The notes beneath the pieces were generated by a model that was not told the DNA's origin, searched no databases, and saw only the letters and a program-made list of their open reading frames with translations. A DNA stretch of 64,000 nt from Herbaspirillum sp. SJZ106 (GTDB lineage: Bacteria > Pseudomonadota > Gammaproteobacteria > Burkholderiales > Burkholderiaceae_D): assembly GCF_006715495.1 (NCBI RefSeq), contig NZ_VFNI01000001.1, forward strand, positions 868,001 through 932,000, given 5' to 3'. The position numbers were made by a program, and so were the translations under genes. Below are positions 19,036 through 28,517 of this stretch, in pieces. Position 1 is the stretch's first letter; the number at the start of each line of letters is the position of its first letter.

Positions 19036-20454
19036 ATGCGCCGCCAACGCCAGGCTAAAATCGTCGCCACCCTCGGCCCCGCCAGCGCTTCCCGCGAAAT
19101 GATCCAGGCGCTGTTCGAAGCCGGCGCCGACGTTTTCCGTTTCAACTTCAGCCACGGCACCCATGCCGACCACCAGGCGCGCTACCAGATCGTGCGCGCG
19201 GTAGAGCGCGAGGCCGGCCGCCCGATCGCCGTGCTGGCCGACCTGCAAGGCCCCAAGCTGCGCATCGGCCAGTTTGCCGAGGGCAAGGTGACATTGCAGC
19301 AAGGGCAGGCGTTCACGCTCGACCGCGATGCGCAACCCGGCGATGCCAGTCGCGTCTGCCTGCCGCATCCCGAATTGTTCGAAGCCATCGCCGCCGGCCA
19401 GTCGTTGCTGCTGGATGATGGCAAGCTGCGCCTGCAGGTGGAATACAGCGACGGCGCGACTATCCGCACCCGCGTGGTCAACGGCGGTGCGCTGTCCGAC
19501 CGCAAGGGCGTCAACGTCCCCGATGCCGTGCTGCCGATCCCGGCGCTCACCGAGAAGGACCGGCGCGACCTGGCATTCGCGCTGGACATGGGCGCCGACT
19601 GGATCGCGCTGTCCTTCGTGCAGCGTCCGGAAGATGTGGAAGAAGCGCGCAGCCTGATCGGCGGCCGCGCCGCGGTGCTGTCGAAACTGGAAAAGCCCGC
19701 CGCGCTGGACCGCCTGGACGAGATCGTGCGCGCCTCGGACGCCATCATGGTGGCGCGCGGCGACCTCGGCGTGGAACTGCCGCCCGAGCGCGTGCCGGGC
19801 ACCCAGAAGCGCATCCTGCGCGTGTGCCGCCAGCACGGCAAGCCGATCGTGATCGCCACCCAGATGCTGGAATCGATGATCACCGCCCCGGTGCCCACCC
19901 GCGCCGAAGTCTCGGACGTGGCCAGCGCCATCTATGACGGCTCCGACGCCGTGATGCTGTCGGCCGAGTCGGCCAACGGCGCTTACCCGCTGCAGGCGGT
20001 CTCGATGATGGATCGCGTGATCGCCGAAGTGGAGCGCGACCCGCTGTACCGCAACATGCTCGACGCCCAGCACGAGACGCCGCAGCCCAACCGCTCGGAC
20101 GCCATCTGCTCGGCCCTGCGCGACGTGGCCGGCATCGTCGGCGCCACTGCCACCGTGACCTACACCAGCTCCGGCCACACCAGCCTGCGCGCGGCCCGCG
20201 AACGGCCGATGGCGCCGATTCTCAGCATTACCCCGCAACTGGCGACGGCGCGCCGCCTGGCGCTGGTATGGGGCGTGCATTCCACCATCAGCGACCAGAT
20301 CCACAACGAAAGCGACATGGTCAGTGCCGCCTGCCAGACAGCATTGAAGGAAGGCTTCGCCAGGAAGGGCGACCAGATCGCGATCACCGCCGGTATGCCG
20401 TTCGGGCAGCCGGGGAGCACCAATCTGTTGCGGTTGGCGGAGGTGTGGGGGTGA
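19036..20454 (+). CDS. pyk: Pyruvate kinase
   Basis: Converts phosphoenolpyruvate and ADP to pyruvate and ATP. The 472 residues carry AKIVATLGPAS and FRFNFSHG at the N-terminus, LADLQGPKLRIGQF, the active-site Lys in LSKLEKP, ARGDLGVE for metal binding and the C-terminal alpha/beta domain. It follows the glyoxylate genes on the same strand, as often seen in this pathway, but 262 bases and repeat B separate it from glxR. Glycerate kinase, which commonly sits at this place, is absent. Confidence 0.95.
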   Translation: MRRQRQAKIVATLGPASASREMIQALFEAGADVFRFNFSHGTHADHQARYQIVRAVEREAGRPIAVLADLQGPKLRIGQFAEGKVTLQQGQAFTLDRDAQPGDASRVCLPHPELFEAIAAGQSLLLDDGKLRLQVEYSDGATIRTRVVNGGALSDRKGVNVPDAVLPIPALTEKDRRDLAFALDMGADWIALSFVQRPEDVEEARSLIGGRAAVLSKLEKPAALDRLDEIVRASDAIMVARGDLGVELPPERVPGTQKRILRVCRQHGKPIVIATQMLESMITAPVPTRAEVSDVASAIYDGSDAVMLSAESANGAYPLQAVSMMDRVIAEVERDPLYRNMLDAQHETPQPNRSDAICSALRDVAGIVGATATVTYTSSGHTSLRAARERPMAPILSITPQLATARRLALVWGVHSTISDQIHNESDMVSAACQTALKEGFARKGDQIAITAGMPFGQPGSTNLLRLAEVWG

Positions 20455-20479
20455 GGTATTGAAGAAAGCCTGGCTCCAA

Positions 20480-20733
20480 CGACAAAGGTGCTCAAGGTGT
20501 AATGCCGTTCAGTTAAACGCTGAACGGCATTTGCGTTTGTGCAGTCCAGACTCCGTTCGCCCTGAGTAGCTGCGCAGCAGCGTATCGAGGGGCAGGCAAG
20601 ACCGCTAACGGTGACACGCTGGCTTCGATACGGCCCTGGCGGGCCTACTCAGCCCGAACGGGGTCTGTGATGAGTGTGATTAAGGGTTCGCCTTAACTGA
20701 ACGGCATTACGCCCTCGGGCGCCTTTGTCGTTT
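20480..20733. repeat. Composite inverted repeat after pyk (family C arms)
   Basis: The outer arms, about 20480-20516 and 20692-20733, are imperfect inverted copies (both contain AATGCCGTTCAG/CTGAACGGCATT, the ACAAAGG/CCTTTGT block and AACGAC/GTCGTT). Inside lies repeat A copy 2. The left arm itself forms the hairpin AATGCCGTTCAG-7 bases-CTGAACGGCATT (20501-20531), a possible pyk terminator. This fills the 301-base gap between pyk and the chemoreceptor; no gene is seen. Confidence 0.75.
20553..20663. repeat. Dispersed palindromic repeat, family A, copy 2
   Basis: The arms CCGTTCGCCCTGAGTAG and CTACTCAGCCCGAACGG, with inner GTATCGAGG / CTTCGATAC, match the element at 16946-17040. It is nested inside the family C arms. 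Confidence 0.82.
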
Positions 20734-20755
20734 TGGTGCGGGAAATCCGATCCGT

Positions 20756-22471
20756 TCAGAACTGTTCCCAGTCGCCGTCCGCCACCTTGGCGGAAGCCAC
20801 CGCAGGCGCATCGGACGATTTGTTCGCGGCGGCTGCCGGCTTCTGGGGCAGTGCCTTCATCTTTACTGCTGGCGCCGCTTGTTTGACGTTCGTCGCCGGC
20901 CTGGCGGCAGTGGCCGGCATCGCGCCTTGTTCCAGCTTGAACACGCTGACCGCCTCCATCAACTGCGCCGCCTGTTCCTGCATCGCCTGCGCGGCGGCGG
21001 CAGCTTCTTCCACCAGCGCCGCGTTCTGCTGTGTCGATTCATCCATCAGCGTGATGGCGCGGTTGATCTCTTCGATGCCGGTGCTTTGCTCCTGGCTGGC
21101 GGCGCTGATCTCGGCGACGATGTCGGTCACGCGCCTGACGCTGGAGACTACCTCGGTCATGGTGGAGCCGGCTTGCGCCACCAGCTTGCTGCCGGTGTCG
21201 ACCTTGGTCACCGAATCCTCGATCAGGGCCTTGATTTCCTTGGCGGCGGTGGCGCTGCGCTGGGCCAGGGAGCGCACTTCTGAGGCCACCACCGCAAAGC
21301 CGCGGCCTTGCTCGCCGGCGCGGGCGGCTTCGACGGCGGCGTTCAGGGCCAGGATGTTGGTCTGGAAGGCAATGCCGTCGATGACGCCGATGATGTCCAC
21401 GATCTTCTTCGAGGATTCGTTGATCGAGGCCATGGTGTCGACCACCTGGCTGACCACGGCGCCGCCTTCGACCGCCACGCCCGAGGCGGAGCTCGCCAAC
21501 TGCTTGGCCTGGCGCGCGTTGTCGGCATTTTGCTTGACGGTGGAGGTCAGTTCTTCCATGGCCGAGGCGGTCTCTTCCAGCGAACCGGCTTGCTGCTCGG
21601 TGCGCGAGGACAAGTCCATGTTGCCGCTGGCGATTTCACCGGAGGCATGGTTGATGGTATCGGTGCCGCTGCGCACGCGGCTGACGATGGCGCCGAGGTT
21701 TTCGTTCATCAGTTTCAGGGCCGCCATCAGTTCGCCGGTTTCATCCTTTGACTTCACTTCGACGCGCGTGCTGAGGTCGCCGTCGGCCACGCGCCGGGCA
21801 ACATTGACCGCGTTGAGCAGCGGACGCGTGATGCTGCGCGACACCAGCAGCGCTACCACCGCGGCCAGCAGCAAGGCCGCCACGGCGAGGCTGTTGATGA
21901 TGGTGCGGGCGCTGGAGGAATCGTGTCCGGCGGCTTCGCCTGCCGCGTCCATCAGCCCGCCCTGGTAGTCGAACATGGCGTCGAGCGCGATGAAGTACTT
22001 GACCTGCACCGGCATGAATTGCTGGGGCAGGAAGGCCTTGGCTTCGTCGACCTGGCCGGCCTGGGCCAGCGCCATCAGTTTGTCGCGCGCCGGGAGGTAG
22101 GCGTCGCGCGCGGCGATGGCGGCTTCGATGTAGTGCTTGTCCTCGTCGGTGCGGGCGACCGCGCGCATTTTCATCAGGCCTTCGTTCATCTTCTTGTCCG
22201 CCGCCGCCGCATCGGCCGCCAGCGCCTTGATGCGCTCGGCGTCGGCGCTCAGCAGGATGTCGCGGATGTCGAGCGCGATCTTGTTGACCTGGATCTGGAT
22301 GGTGTTGGCCATCACGGTCTTGGGATAGCGGTCCTTGACGATCAGGTTGATGCCGTCCGTCAGCCGGGCGAGCTGGGCATTGCCGAGGACGGCAATGGCG
22401 ATCAGGAGCGCAATCACGACGCCGAAGCCGATGGCGAGGCGGGTGCCGATTTTCATGTTGGCAATGTTCAT
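20756..22471 (-). CDS. Methyl-accepting chemotaxis protein, 4HB-type sensor
   Basis: Inner-membrane chemoreceptor of 571 residues: first membrane segment (about 10-30), a periplasmic helical domain of four-helix-bundle type (about 35-190), second membrane segment (about 192-212), HAMP (213-265) and a signalling domain whose tip reads [21 protein letters not shown]. It ends in DWEQF, resembling the CheR/CheB tethering pentapeptide. The ATG at 22471 with an AAAGG site is chosen over an upstream frame to 22561. Its place between glyoxylate and purine genes hints at a purine-related ligand, but nothing in the sequence proves it. Confidence 0.92.
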   Translation of the reverse strand: MNIANMKIGTRLAIGFGVVIALLIAIAVLGNAQLARLTDGINLIVKDRYPKTVMANTIQIQVNKIALDIRDILLSADAERIKALAADAAAADKKMNEGLMKMRAVARTDEDKHYIEAAIAARDAYLPARDKLMALAQAGQVDEAKAFLPQQFMPVQVKYFIALDAMFDYQGGLMDAAGEAAGHDSSSARTIINSLAVAALLLAAVVALLVSRSITRPLLNAVNVARRVADGDLSTRVEVKSKDETGELMAALKLMNENLGAIVSRVRSGTDTINHASGEIASGNMDLSSRTEQQAGSLEETASAMEELTSTVKQNADNARQAKQLASSASGVAVEGGAVVSQVVDTMASINESSKKIVDIIGVIDGIAFQTNILALNAAVEAARAGEQGRGFAVVASEVRSLAQRSATAAKEIKALIEDSVTKVDTGSKLVAQAGSTMTEVVSSVRRVTDIVAEISAASQEQSTGIEEINRAITLMDESTQQNAALVEEAAAAAQAMQEQAAQLMEAVSVFKLEQGAMPATAARPATNVKQAAPAVKMKALPQKPAAAANKSSDAPAVASAKVADGDWEQF

Positions 22472-22741
22472 GGTGGACCTTTGGCGCGAGCGTTGTTCGG
22501 GAAAAAAGTGATGTAACGAAGAAACATCGTTTCCCGCAGGCATCCATGCGCACGCGCGCAACCGGCGTCAGGCCGGATGCACTGGTGAAGCTGTTGTGAG
22601 CGTTGAGCGATGCAGCGAACGATTCCCCGTCACCCTGATTGCAAGTCTTGTGCCAAAAAATCAGGCGAATTTTTTATTGTTCTGCGGCGGCAAGCTGGCA
22701 AGCCGGTCGGCTGCCCTTGCTCTTGTAGTGTTGCGGCGCCG

Positions 22742-22772
22742 TCGGAACAGCCCCGGATGAAGGCTGTTCCGA
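22742..22772. terminator. Stem-loop downstream of the deaminase gene
   Basis: TCGGAACAGCC and GGCTGTTCCGA form a perfect 11-base stem with a 9-base loop. On the minus strand it lies about 70 bases after the deaminase stop codon. No T run follows, so termination is uncertain. The rest of 22472-22842 shows no gene. Confidence 0.45.
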
Positions 22773-22842
22773 TCCGCTATGCGACGCCTGGGGCATCTGT
22801 GACGATGCCCGGTTGGCGGAAGGACTGATTGGGGCGCGATCC

Positions 22843-24216
22843 TCAGCGCGCCGCTTCGGCCAGTTCCAGCGACAGCGCGTTGTGGCGCTCCATCACCGTG
22901 CCGAGGTCGATGGTGGCGAGCTGTCCTTCGCGCACCACCACGCGGCCGTTGATGATGCTCCAGGCGGCATTGGCCGGGGTACAGAACACCAGTGCCGCTA
23001 CCGGATCGTGCAGGCCGCCGGCGAAGCCGATCTGGCGCGTGTCGAACAGCACCACGTCGGCCGACATGCCGGGCTTCAATGCGCCGATGTCGTCGCGGTT
23101 CAAGACCTTGGCGCCGCCCAGCGTGGCGATTTCCAGCGCCTGGCGCGCGGTCATGGCGTCCGGGCCGAAGCCGACACGCTGCAGCAGCATGGCCTGGCGC
23201 ACTTCGCCCATCATGTGGGCGCAGTCGTTGGAGGCGCTGCCGTCCACGCCCAGGCCGACCGACACGCCGGCATCGACCATCTTGCGGATGGGGGCGATGC
23301 CGGAGGCCAGCCGCATGTTGGAGCAGGGGCAGTGCGCCACGCCGGTGCCGGTGCGGGCGAACAGGTCGATGCCGTGGTCGTCCAGCTGCACGCAGTGGGC
23401 GTGCCAGACGTCGTGGCCGACCCAGCCGCAGTCTTCGGCGTATTCGGCCGGGGTCATGTTGAATTTCTCGCGGCTATAGGCGATGTCGTTGACGTTTTCG
23501 GCCAGGTGGGTATGCAGCGAGACCTGGTAGTGGCGCGCTAGGTTGGCCGCTTCGCGCATCAGGTCGCGCGAGACCGAGAACGGCGAACAGGGCGCCACCA
23601 CGATGCGCTGCATGGCGTGGCGGCTTGCATCGTGGTAGGTCTCGATCAGGCGGCGCGTGTCTTTCAGGATGGCTTCCTCGTCTTCCACCACGCGGTCCGG
23701 CGGCAAGCCGCCCTTGGACTGGCCCACGCTCATGGCGCCGCGCGCGCCGTGGAAGCGCATGCCGATTTCGGCGGCGGCTTCCAGGCTGTCATCCAGGCGG
23801 GTCTGGTTGGGGTAGATGTAGAGGTGGTCGCTGCTGGTGGTGCAGCCGGAGAGGATCAGTTCGGCCATCGCGGTCAGCGTGGAGACCTTGATCATCTCGG
23901 GCGTGAGGCCGGCCCAGATCGGATAGAGGTTGGTCAGCCAGTTGAACAGTTCGCCGTTTTGCGCGGCGGGGATCACGCGCGTGAGGCTCTGGTACATGTG
24001 GTGGTGGGTGTTGACCAGGCCGGGGATGGCGACGTGGTGTCTTGCGTCGATGATTTCGTCGGCTTGTTGCGGCAGCTCGGCGCTGGGGCCGACTTGTTCG
24101 ATGACGTTGTTGCGGATGAAGATGGCGCCGTCTTTGATTTCTTCCCTGGCGTCGTTCATGGTGACGACGACTTTGGCGTTCTTGATCAGCAGGGTTTGGT
24201 CTTTTGCTTGTTGCAT
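22843..24216 (-). CDS. Probable 8-oxoguanine deaminase (amidohydrolase superfamily)
   Basis: Likely deaminates 8-oxoguanine to urate. The 457 residues belong to the AtzB/TrzN-like amidohydrolases: PGLVNTHHHMYQSLTR (metal His71, His73), HTHLAEN, HAHCVQLDDHG, and GVAHCPCSNMRL followed by GLGVDGSASND with the metal Asp. The purine context favours 8-oxoguanine deaminase over chlorohydrolase or hydroxyatrazine hydrolase, which share these motifs. It would deliver urate straight to PuuD. Start at 24216 with a GGAG site upstream. Confidence 0.82.
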   Translation of the reverse strand: MQQAKDQTLLIKNAKVVVTMNDAREEIKDGAIFIRNNVIEQVGPSAELPQQADEIIDARHHVAIPGLVNTHHHMYQSLTRVIPAAQNGELFNWLTNLYPIWAGLTPEMIKVSTLTAMAELILSGCTTSSDHLYIYPNQTRLDDSLEAAAEIGMRFHGARGAMSVGQSKGGLPPDRVVEDEEAILKDTRRLIETYHDASRHAMQRIVVAPCSPFSVSRDLMREAANLARHYQVSLHTHLAENVNDIAYSREKFNMTPAEYAEDCGWVGHDVWHAHCVQLDDHGIDLFARTGTGVAHCPCSNMRLASGIAPIRKMVDAGVSVGLGVDGSASNDCAHMMGEVRQAMLLQRVGFGPDAMTARQALEIATLGGAKVLNRDDIGALKPGMSADVVLFDTRQIGFAGGLHDPVAALVFCTPANAAWSIINGRVVVREGQLATIDLGTVMERHNALSLELAEAAR

Positions 24217-24346
24217 GGGAGGGACTCCTTTTTTGTTCCTTATGGGTTGGTGTTGGTGCTTTGTCGGCGCAGGTGACAGTGGAGTCCCTTTTTTGTCCCT
24301 ATTAACGCTGCGTCGGAGGGTTTTTTTTCTGTTTCTGTTGCTGTTG

Positions 24347-24637
24347 TTGGGTAGTCTGGTCTTGCTGCTGGTCGATGTACTGGCTTAATGCTTTTCTTTC
24401 TTCGATCGGAGGGGAGTGCCGGGGGCGGCCCGGCAGCCGCTCACTTTCTTTGGCCCGCCAAAGAAAGTAAGCAAAGAAAGGCGGCCCCTAAGTGCCAGCC
24501 CCTTCGGGGTTCCCGCCGGAGCGCGGAGAAAAATGGGCAAGGCAGAGTCGCTACGCTCCGACTGCCTTGCTGATCCATTTTTCTCCGCGCTCCGGCGGCT
24601 GGCCCACAAGGGGAATGCGTAGCCGGCTCGCCTTCGG
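24347..24637 (-). repeat. Dispersed repeat, family B, copy 2 (291 bases, with nested hairpin)
   Basis: Read on the minus strand, it matches the element at 18802-19007 at both ends, including GCCGAAGGCGAGCCGG, CTTTCTTTGGCGGGCC and CAAGACCAGACTAC, but is about 85 bases longer because of the hairpin at 24513-24598. It lies within the 532-base gap 24217-24748, where no gene is supported. Confidence 0.8.
24513..24598. repeat. Long perfect inverted repeat, 24-base arms
   Basis: Arms 24513-24536 and 24575-24598 are exact inverted copies (starting CCGCCGGAGCGCGGAG and ending CTCCGCGCTCCGGCGG). The 38-base centre holds another stem, GCAAGGCAG/CTGCCTTGC. RNA or single-stranded DNA from this segment would form a long hairpin. 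It is absent from repeat B copy 1. Confidence 0.9.
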
Positions 24638-24748
24638 CCTCGCGGTGCTTGCTGCTCGCTGCTCGCCTGCGGCATCGGTGCAGTGGCTTGCTATTTTGCT
24701 TTCTCCGTCGTCCTGACGAAAGTCAGGACCCAGCGTCGTTAATGCCGC

Positions 24749-26512
24749 TCAGGCCTTCGCCTTGAAACTACGCAAGAAATCCAACAGGATCTGCCCGGAC
24801 ACTTCCGCATCGTCCGCCGTCATGGTTTCCAGCGGGTTGTGGCTGATGCCGCCGTTGCCGCAGCGGGTAAACAGCATGCAGACATCGGTCATCCTGGCGA
24901 TTGCCATGGCGTCGTGCCCGGCGCCGGAGGCCAGTTCGAACGGTGGGATGCCGGCGCGTTCGGTGGCGGCGGCGAGTTGTTGCATCAGCCACGGCGCGCA
25001 GGGGGCGGCGGGGGCGGAGACGGTTTCTTCGATCTTGGCGTCGACGCTGCGGCGTTCGCAGATTTCGTTGATCTTGGCCAGGATGTCGGCGACCGCGGCC
25101 AGGCGCACGTCGTCGCGGGCGGCGCGGATGTCGAGCGAGAGCTGGCAGGCGCCGGGGATGACGTTGGTCGAGCCGCGCGGCACTTGCAACTGGCCGACCG
25201 TGCCGACCAGCGAGGCGTGCTGGTCTTGCGAGCAGCGCTGTTCCACGTAGAGGATGATCTCGGCGGCGGCGGCGCCGGCGTCCTTGCGCATGTTCATCGG
25301 GGTGGTGCCGGCGTGGCTGGCCACGCCCTTGAGGTCGACCAGGTAGCGCGAGCTGCCGGCGATGGAGGTGACGATGCCGACCGGCAGGTCGCGGTTGAGC
25401 AGCACCGGGCCTTGTTCGATGTGGACTTCCACGTAGCCCAGGATGTCGGACGGGTCGCGCGCGATCTTGGGGATGGCGGCGACGTCGTGGCCGGCCTGGG
25501 TGATGGCGTCGCGCATGGTGATGCCGTCGCGGTCCTGCAGGCCCAGCAGGTTCAGGTCGAACTGGCCGGTGACGGCGTTGCTGCCGAGGAAGGTGCTCTT
25601 GAAGCGCACGCCTTCTTCTTCCGAGAAGCCGATCACTTCGAAGTGGAAGGGCAGGGTCTCGCCGCGTTCGTTCATGTGCTTGACGGCGGCGATGGCCAGC
25701 AGGATGCCTTCGCGGCCGTCGTACTTGCCGCCGTTGCGCACGGTGTCGTAGTGCGAGCCGGTCAGCAGGGTCTTGGCCTGCGGGTCGGTGGAGAGGTAGC
25801 GGCCGACCACGTTGCCGACCGCGTCGATGTGTACGTGCATGCCGGCTTCGCGCATCCAGTGCGCGATCTGGTCGGCGGTGCGGCGGTGGGTGTCGGTCAG
25901 GTAGGTGCAGGTCAGCGCGCCTTCGTCTTCCGACATGGCGCCGATTTCCTCGGCCCATTGCATTACGGTGGCGCCCAGCGCCGGCTTGTGGCCGGTCAGG
26001 TCGTTGAGGCGCATCTCGGCGATGCGGCCGATCTGGCGCAGCGCCTCGCGCAGTTCGTCTTCCGGCTGGTTGCGCAGGCGGCGGGTGAAGGTGGCGATGA
26101 TCTGCTGGCGCGTCAGGCCGGCGCCGGTCGGGCCCTTGACCGCCAGGATGAAGGGGAAGCCGAACCTGGCGTTGTAGTCGGCGTTGAGCTTTTGCAGCGT
26201 GGCGAATTCTTCCGGCGAACACATGTTGAGGCCGGCCCTGGCTTGTTCGCCGGTCGATTCGGCGGTCAGTTCGCCGGCGATGGCGGCTTTGCCGGCCAGT
26301 TCCGGGTGGGCGCGGATCAGGCCCAGTTGCTCGGCGCGGCTGGCGTCGGCGACCACCTTCTGCAGCGCCAGCTTCAGGGCGGTGAGGTTGCGGAACGGGC
26401 GCTGCGCGGCCGCGCGCTCGGGGATCCAGGGCGAATGCTCGTAGATGCCGTGCAGGGCGGCGATGAAGGCGGAGGCTTCGGCGTTGTTGAGTTGTTCCAG
26501 TGTGGTCGTCAT
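24749..26512 (-). CDS. Fused OHCU decarboxylase / allantoate amidohydrolase
   Basis: Bifunctional purine-catabolism protein of 587 residues. Residues 1 to about 165 are an OHCU decarboxylase, with HPELAGK (His69) and LTAESTGEQARAGL; this part makes S-allantoin. Residues from about 175 are an M20-family allantoate amidohydrolase with GSHYDTVRNGGKYDG and GFSEEEGVRF metal-site motifs, releasing ammonia from allantoate. The two reactions are not consecutive: PuuE allantoinase acts between them. I start at the ATG at 26512 because the decarboxylase domain begins there; the frame runs on to 26632. Confidence 0.93.
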   Translation of the reverse strand: MTTTLEQLNNAEASAFIAALHGIYEHSPWIPERAAAQRPFRNLTALKLALQKVVADASRAEQLGLIRAHPELAGKAAIAGELTAESTGEQARAGLNMCSPEEFATLQKLNADYNARFGFPFILAVKGPTGAGLTRQQIIATFTRRLRNQPEDELREALRQIGRIAEMRLNDLTGHKPALGATVMQWAEEIGAMSEDEGALTCTYLTDTHRRTADQIAHWMREAGMHVHIDAVGNVVGRYLSTDPQAKTLLTGSHYDTVRNGGKYDGREGILLAIAAVKHMNERGETLPFHFEVIGFSEEEGVRFKSTFLGSNAVTGQFDLNLLGLQDRDGITMRDAITQAGHDVAAIPKIARDPSDILGYVEVHIEQGPVLLNRDLPVGIVTSIAGSSRYLVDLKGVASHAGTTPMNMRKDAGAAAAEIILYVEQRCSQDQHASLVGTVGQLQVPRGSTNVIPGACQLSLDIRAARDDVRLAAVADILAKINEICERRSVDAKIEETVSAPAAPCAPWLMQQLAAATERAGIPPFELASGAGHDAMAIARMTDVCMLFTRCGNGGISHNPLETMTADDAEVSGQILLDFLRSFKAKA

Positions 26513-26783
26513 GTGTTTGCCGGGCGGATTGGCCCCGGTCTCTTCGGTTGTTCGGTGTTGCGGTCGCCGGTATCTGTTTTTTGCGATTGTCGGCCGCGAT
26601 TGTTGCGCCTGTATGTCGTCCAAAGCCGCCATGCGGGCGGTTTTGGGCGGTAGCCTAGACTTTAAAACATCTTGGCTCGGATGGCATCAACGGTTTCATC
26701 TGGGCCGTATGCGATTTCGCTTATCACGCGGCGGATATAACCTCCCATTTTCCGCCGGACGGCGCCTGAACCCCGCAAACACG

Positions 26784-26815
26784 AATGCCGTTCAGCACTT
26801 AACTGAACGGCATTG
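26784..26815. repeat. Family C hairpin, isolated copy
   Basis: AATGCCGTTCAG and CTGAACGGCATT flank a short loop, the same arms as at 20501-20531. It lies 20 bases after the stop codon of the minus-strand permease and may end its transcript. The remaining bases of 26513-26834 show no gene. Confidence 0.7.
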
Positions 26816-26834
26816 CCATTTCATCCGCGTTTTC

Positions 26835-28229
26835 TCAATGGTCCGAGCTTTGCGCCGCGGCGACCGCATAGCGCGCCACGTCTTCCTGCGAGCCGCGGCC
26901 GTTGAAGAACAGGTTCAGCAGCACCGCCATGGCCGAGGCCAGCAGGATGCCGCTGTGGAAGATGGTGCCCAGGACGTGCGGCATCTTGTCGAAGAAGGTC
27001 GGGGCGACGATGGGGATCATGCCCACGCCGATGCTGATGGCGACGATGAACAGGTTGTTGCGGTTGGCGTGGAAATCGACCTTGGACAGGATCTTGATGC
27101 CGGTTGCCGCCACCATGCCGAACATCACGATGCCGGCGCCGCCCAGCACGAACTGCGGGATCGAGGCGGCCACGTGGGCCATCTTGGGGAACAGGCCGAA
27201 GGCGATCAGGATCACGCCGGCGGCTACGCAGACGAAGCGGCTGCGCACGCCGGTCACGCCCACCAAGCCGACGTTCTGCGAGAACGAGGTGTAGGGGAAA
27301 GTGTTGAACAAGCCGCCGATGACGGTGCCCAGGCCGTCCACGCGCAGGCCGCGCGCCAGCGTCTTGTCGTCGACCTTCTTGCCGACGATGTCGCCCAGCG
27401 CCATGAACATGCCGGTCGATTCGATCATGGTCACGATCATCACCAGGCACATGCTGACGATGGAGGCGATGTCGAACTGCGGCATGCCGTAGTGGAAGGG
27501 CCTGATGAAGGCGAACCAGTCGGTTTCGTCCAGTCCGGCGAAGCTGATCTTGCCCAGCGCGAAGGCGATCGCGAAGCCTATCACCATGCCCATCAGCACC
27601 GAGATGTTGGAAATGAAGCCCTTGGTGTATTTGGTGATCAGCAGGATCGACACCAGCACGATGGCCGCGATCGACAGCGACAGCGGCGAGCCGTAGTCGG
27701 GGTTGGGGACCTTCACGAACACGCCGTCCACCAGCTGGCCGATCACCGGCTGGCCGCCGGCGGCCCAGTTGATGCCCACGCCCATGAGCGAGATGCCGAT
27801 CACGGTGATCACGGTGCCGGTCACCACCGGCGGGAAGTAGCGCATCAGCTTGCTCATGTAGGGCGCAGCCAGGATACAGAAGAGGCCGGAGGCTATGACC
27901 GCGCCGTAGATGTGCAGGATGGTCAGCGAGGGATTGTTGGCCATTGCCACCATCGGGCCGACGGCGGCGAAGGTCACGCCCATCATGACCGGCATCCTGA
28001 TGCCGAATTTCCAGATGCCGGCGCTCTGGATGATGGTGACCAGCCCGCAGCAGAACAGGTCGGCGCTGATCAGGAAGGCGATTTCGGATTTGGGAAGGTT
28101 CAAGGCGCCGCCGATGATCAGCGGCACGGCGATGGCGCCGGCGTACATCACCAGCACGTGCTGCATGCCCAGTGCGAACAGCTTGAATACGGGTAGGCGT
28201 TCATCCACCGGATGGCTAGGGGTTTGCAT
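26835..28229 (-). CDS. NCS2 nucleobase:cation symporter, urate/xanthine type
   Basis: Inner-membrane permease of 464 residues, mostly membrane helix, with the NCS2 signature region SFSQNVGLVGVTGVRSR and VLGGAGIVMFGMV. It belongs to the UacT/XanQ branch rather than the AzgA branch represented at 12403-13701. The probable substrates are urate or xanthine, supported by its position between the UraD-AllC fusion and PuuD. The start at 28229 has an AGGAGA site. It probably precedes the fusion gene in one minus-strand unit, although a 322-base gap with a hairpin separates them. Confidence 0.9.
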   Translation of the reverse strand: MQTPSHPVDERLPVFKLFALGMQHVLVMYAGAIAVPLIIGGALNLPKSEIAFLISADLFCCGLVTIIQSAGIWKFGIRMPVMMGVTFAAVGPMVAMANNPSLTILHIYGAVIASGLFCILAAPYMSKLMRYFPPVVTGTVITVIGISLMGVGINWAAGGQPVIGQLVDGVFVKVPNPDYGSPLSLSIAAIVLVSILLITKYTKGFISNISVLMGMVIGFAIAFALGKISFAGLDETDWFAFIRPFHYGMPQFDIASIVSMCLVMIVTMIESTGMFMALGDIVGKKVDDKTLARGLRVDGLGTVIGGLFNTFPYTSFSQNVGLVGVTGVRSRFVCVAAGVILIAFGLFPKMAHVAASIPQFVLGGAGIVMFGMVAATGIKILSKVDFHANRNNLFIVAISIGVGMIPIVAPTFFDKMPHVLGTIFHSGILLASAMAVLLNLFFNGRGSQEDVARYAVAAAQSSDH

Positions 28230-28517
28230 GGCTGTCTCCTGGTTTGATTTTTGTATCGGAACCTGACATGTGGCCGCGCCTGCCAGGGCGTGCCTTGTCG
28301 GTTGAAAAATGCGGTTCCGCGGTCAGTTCCTTGTCCCGTTTCTGTGTTCGGATACAGGCCTGGTGCTCCGGATACTAATGCAATCCCACAGGCCCGATAT
28401 ATAAGGTGCGGCATACTGCTTGGCAGGCCTTCGATATATGCTGCTATAGGCAATTACAGGCAATTACAGGAAATTTATGCGGCATGGACGCAGAGCCGGC
28501 CTGCCGCAGACCGCCTT

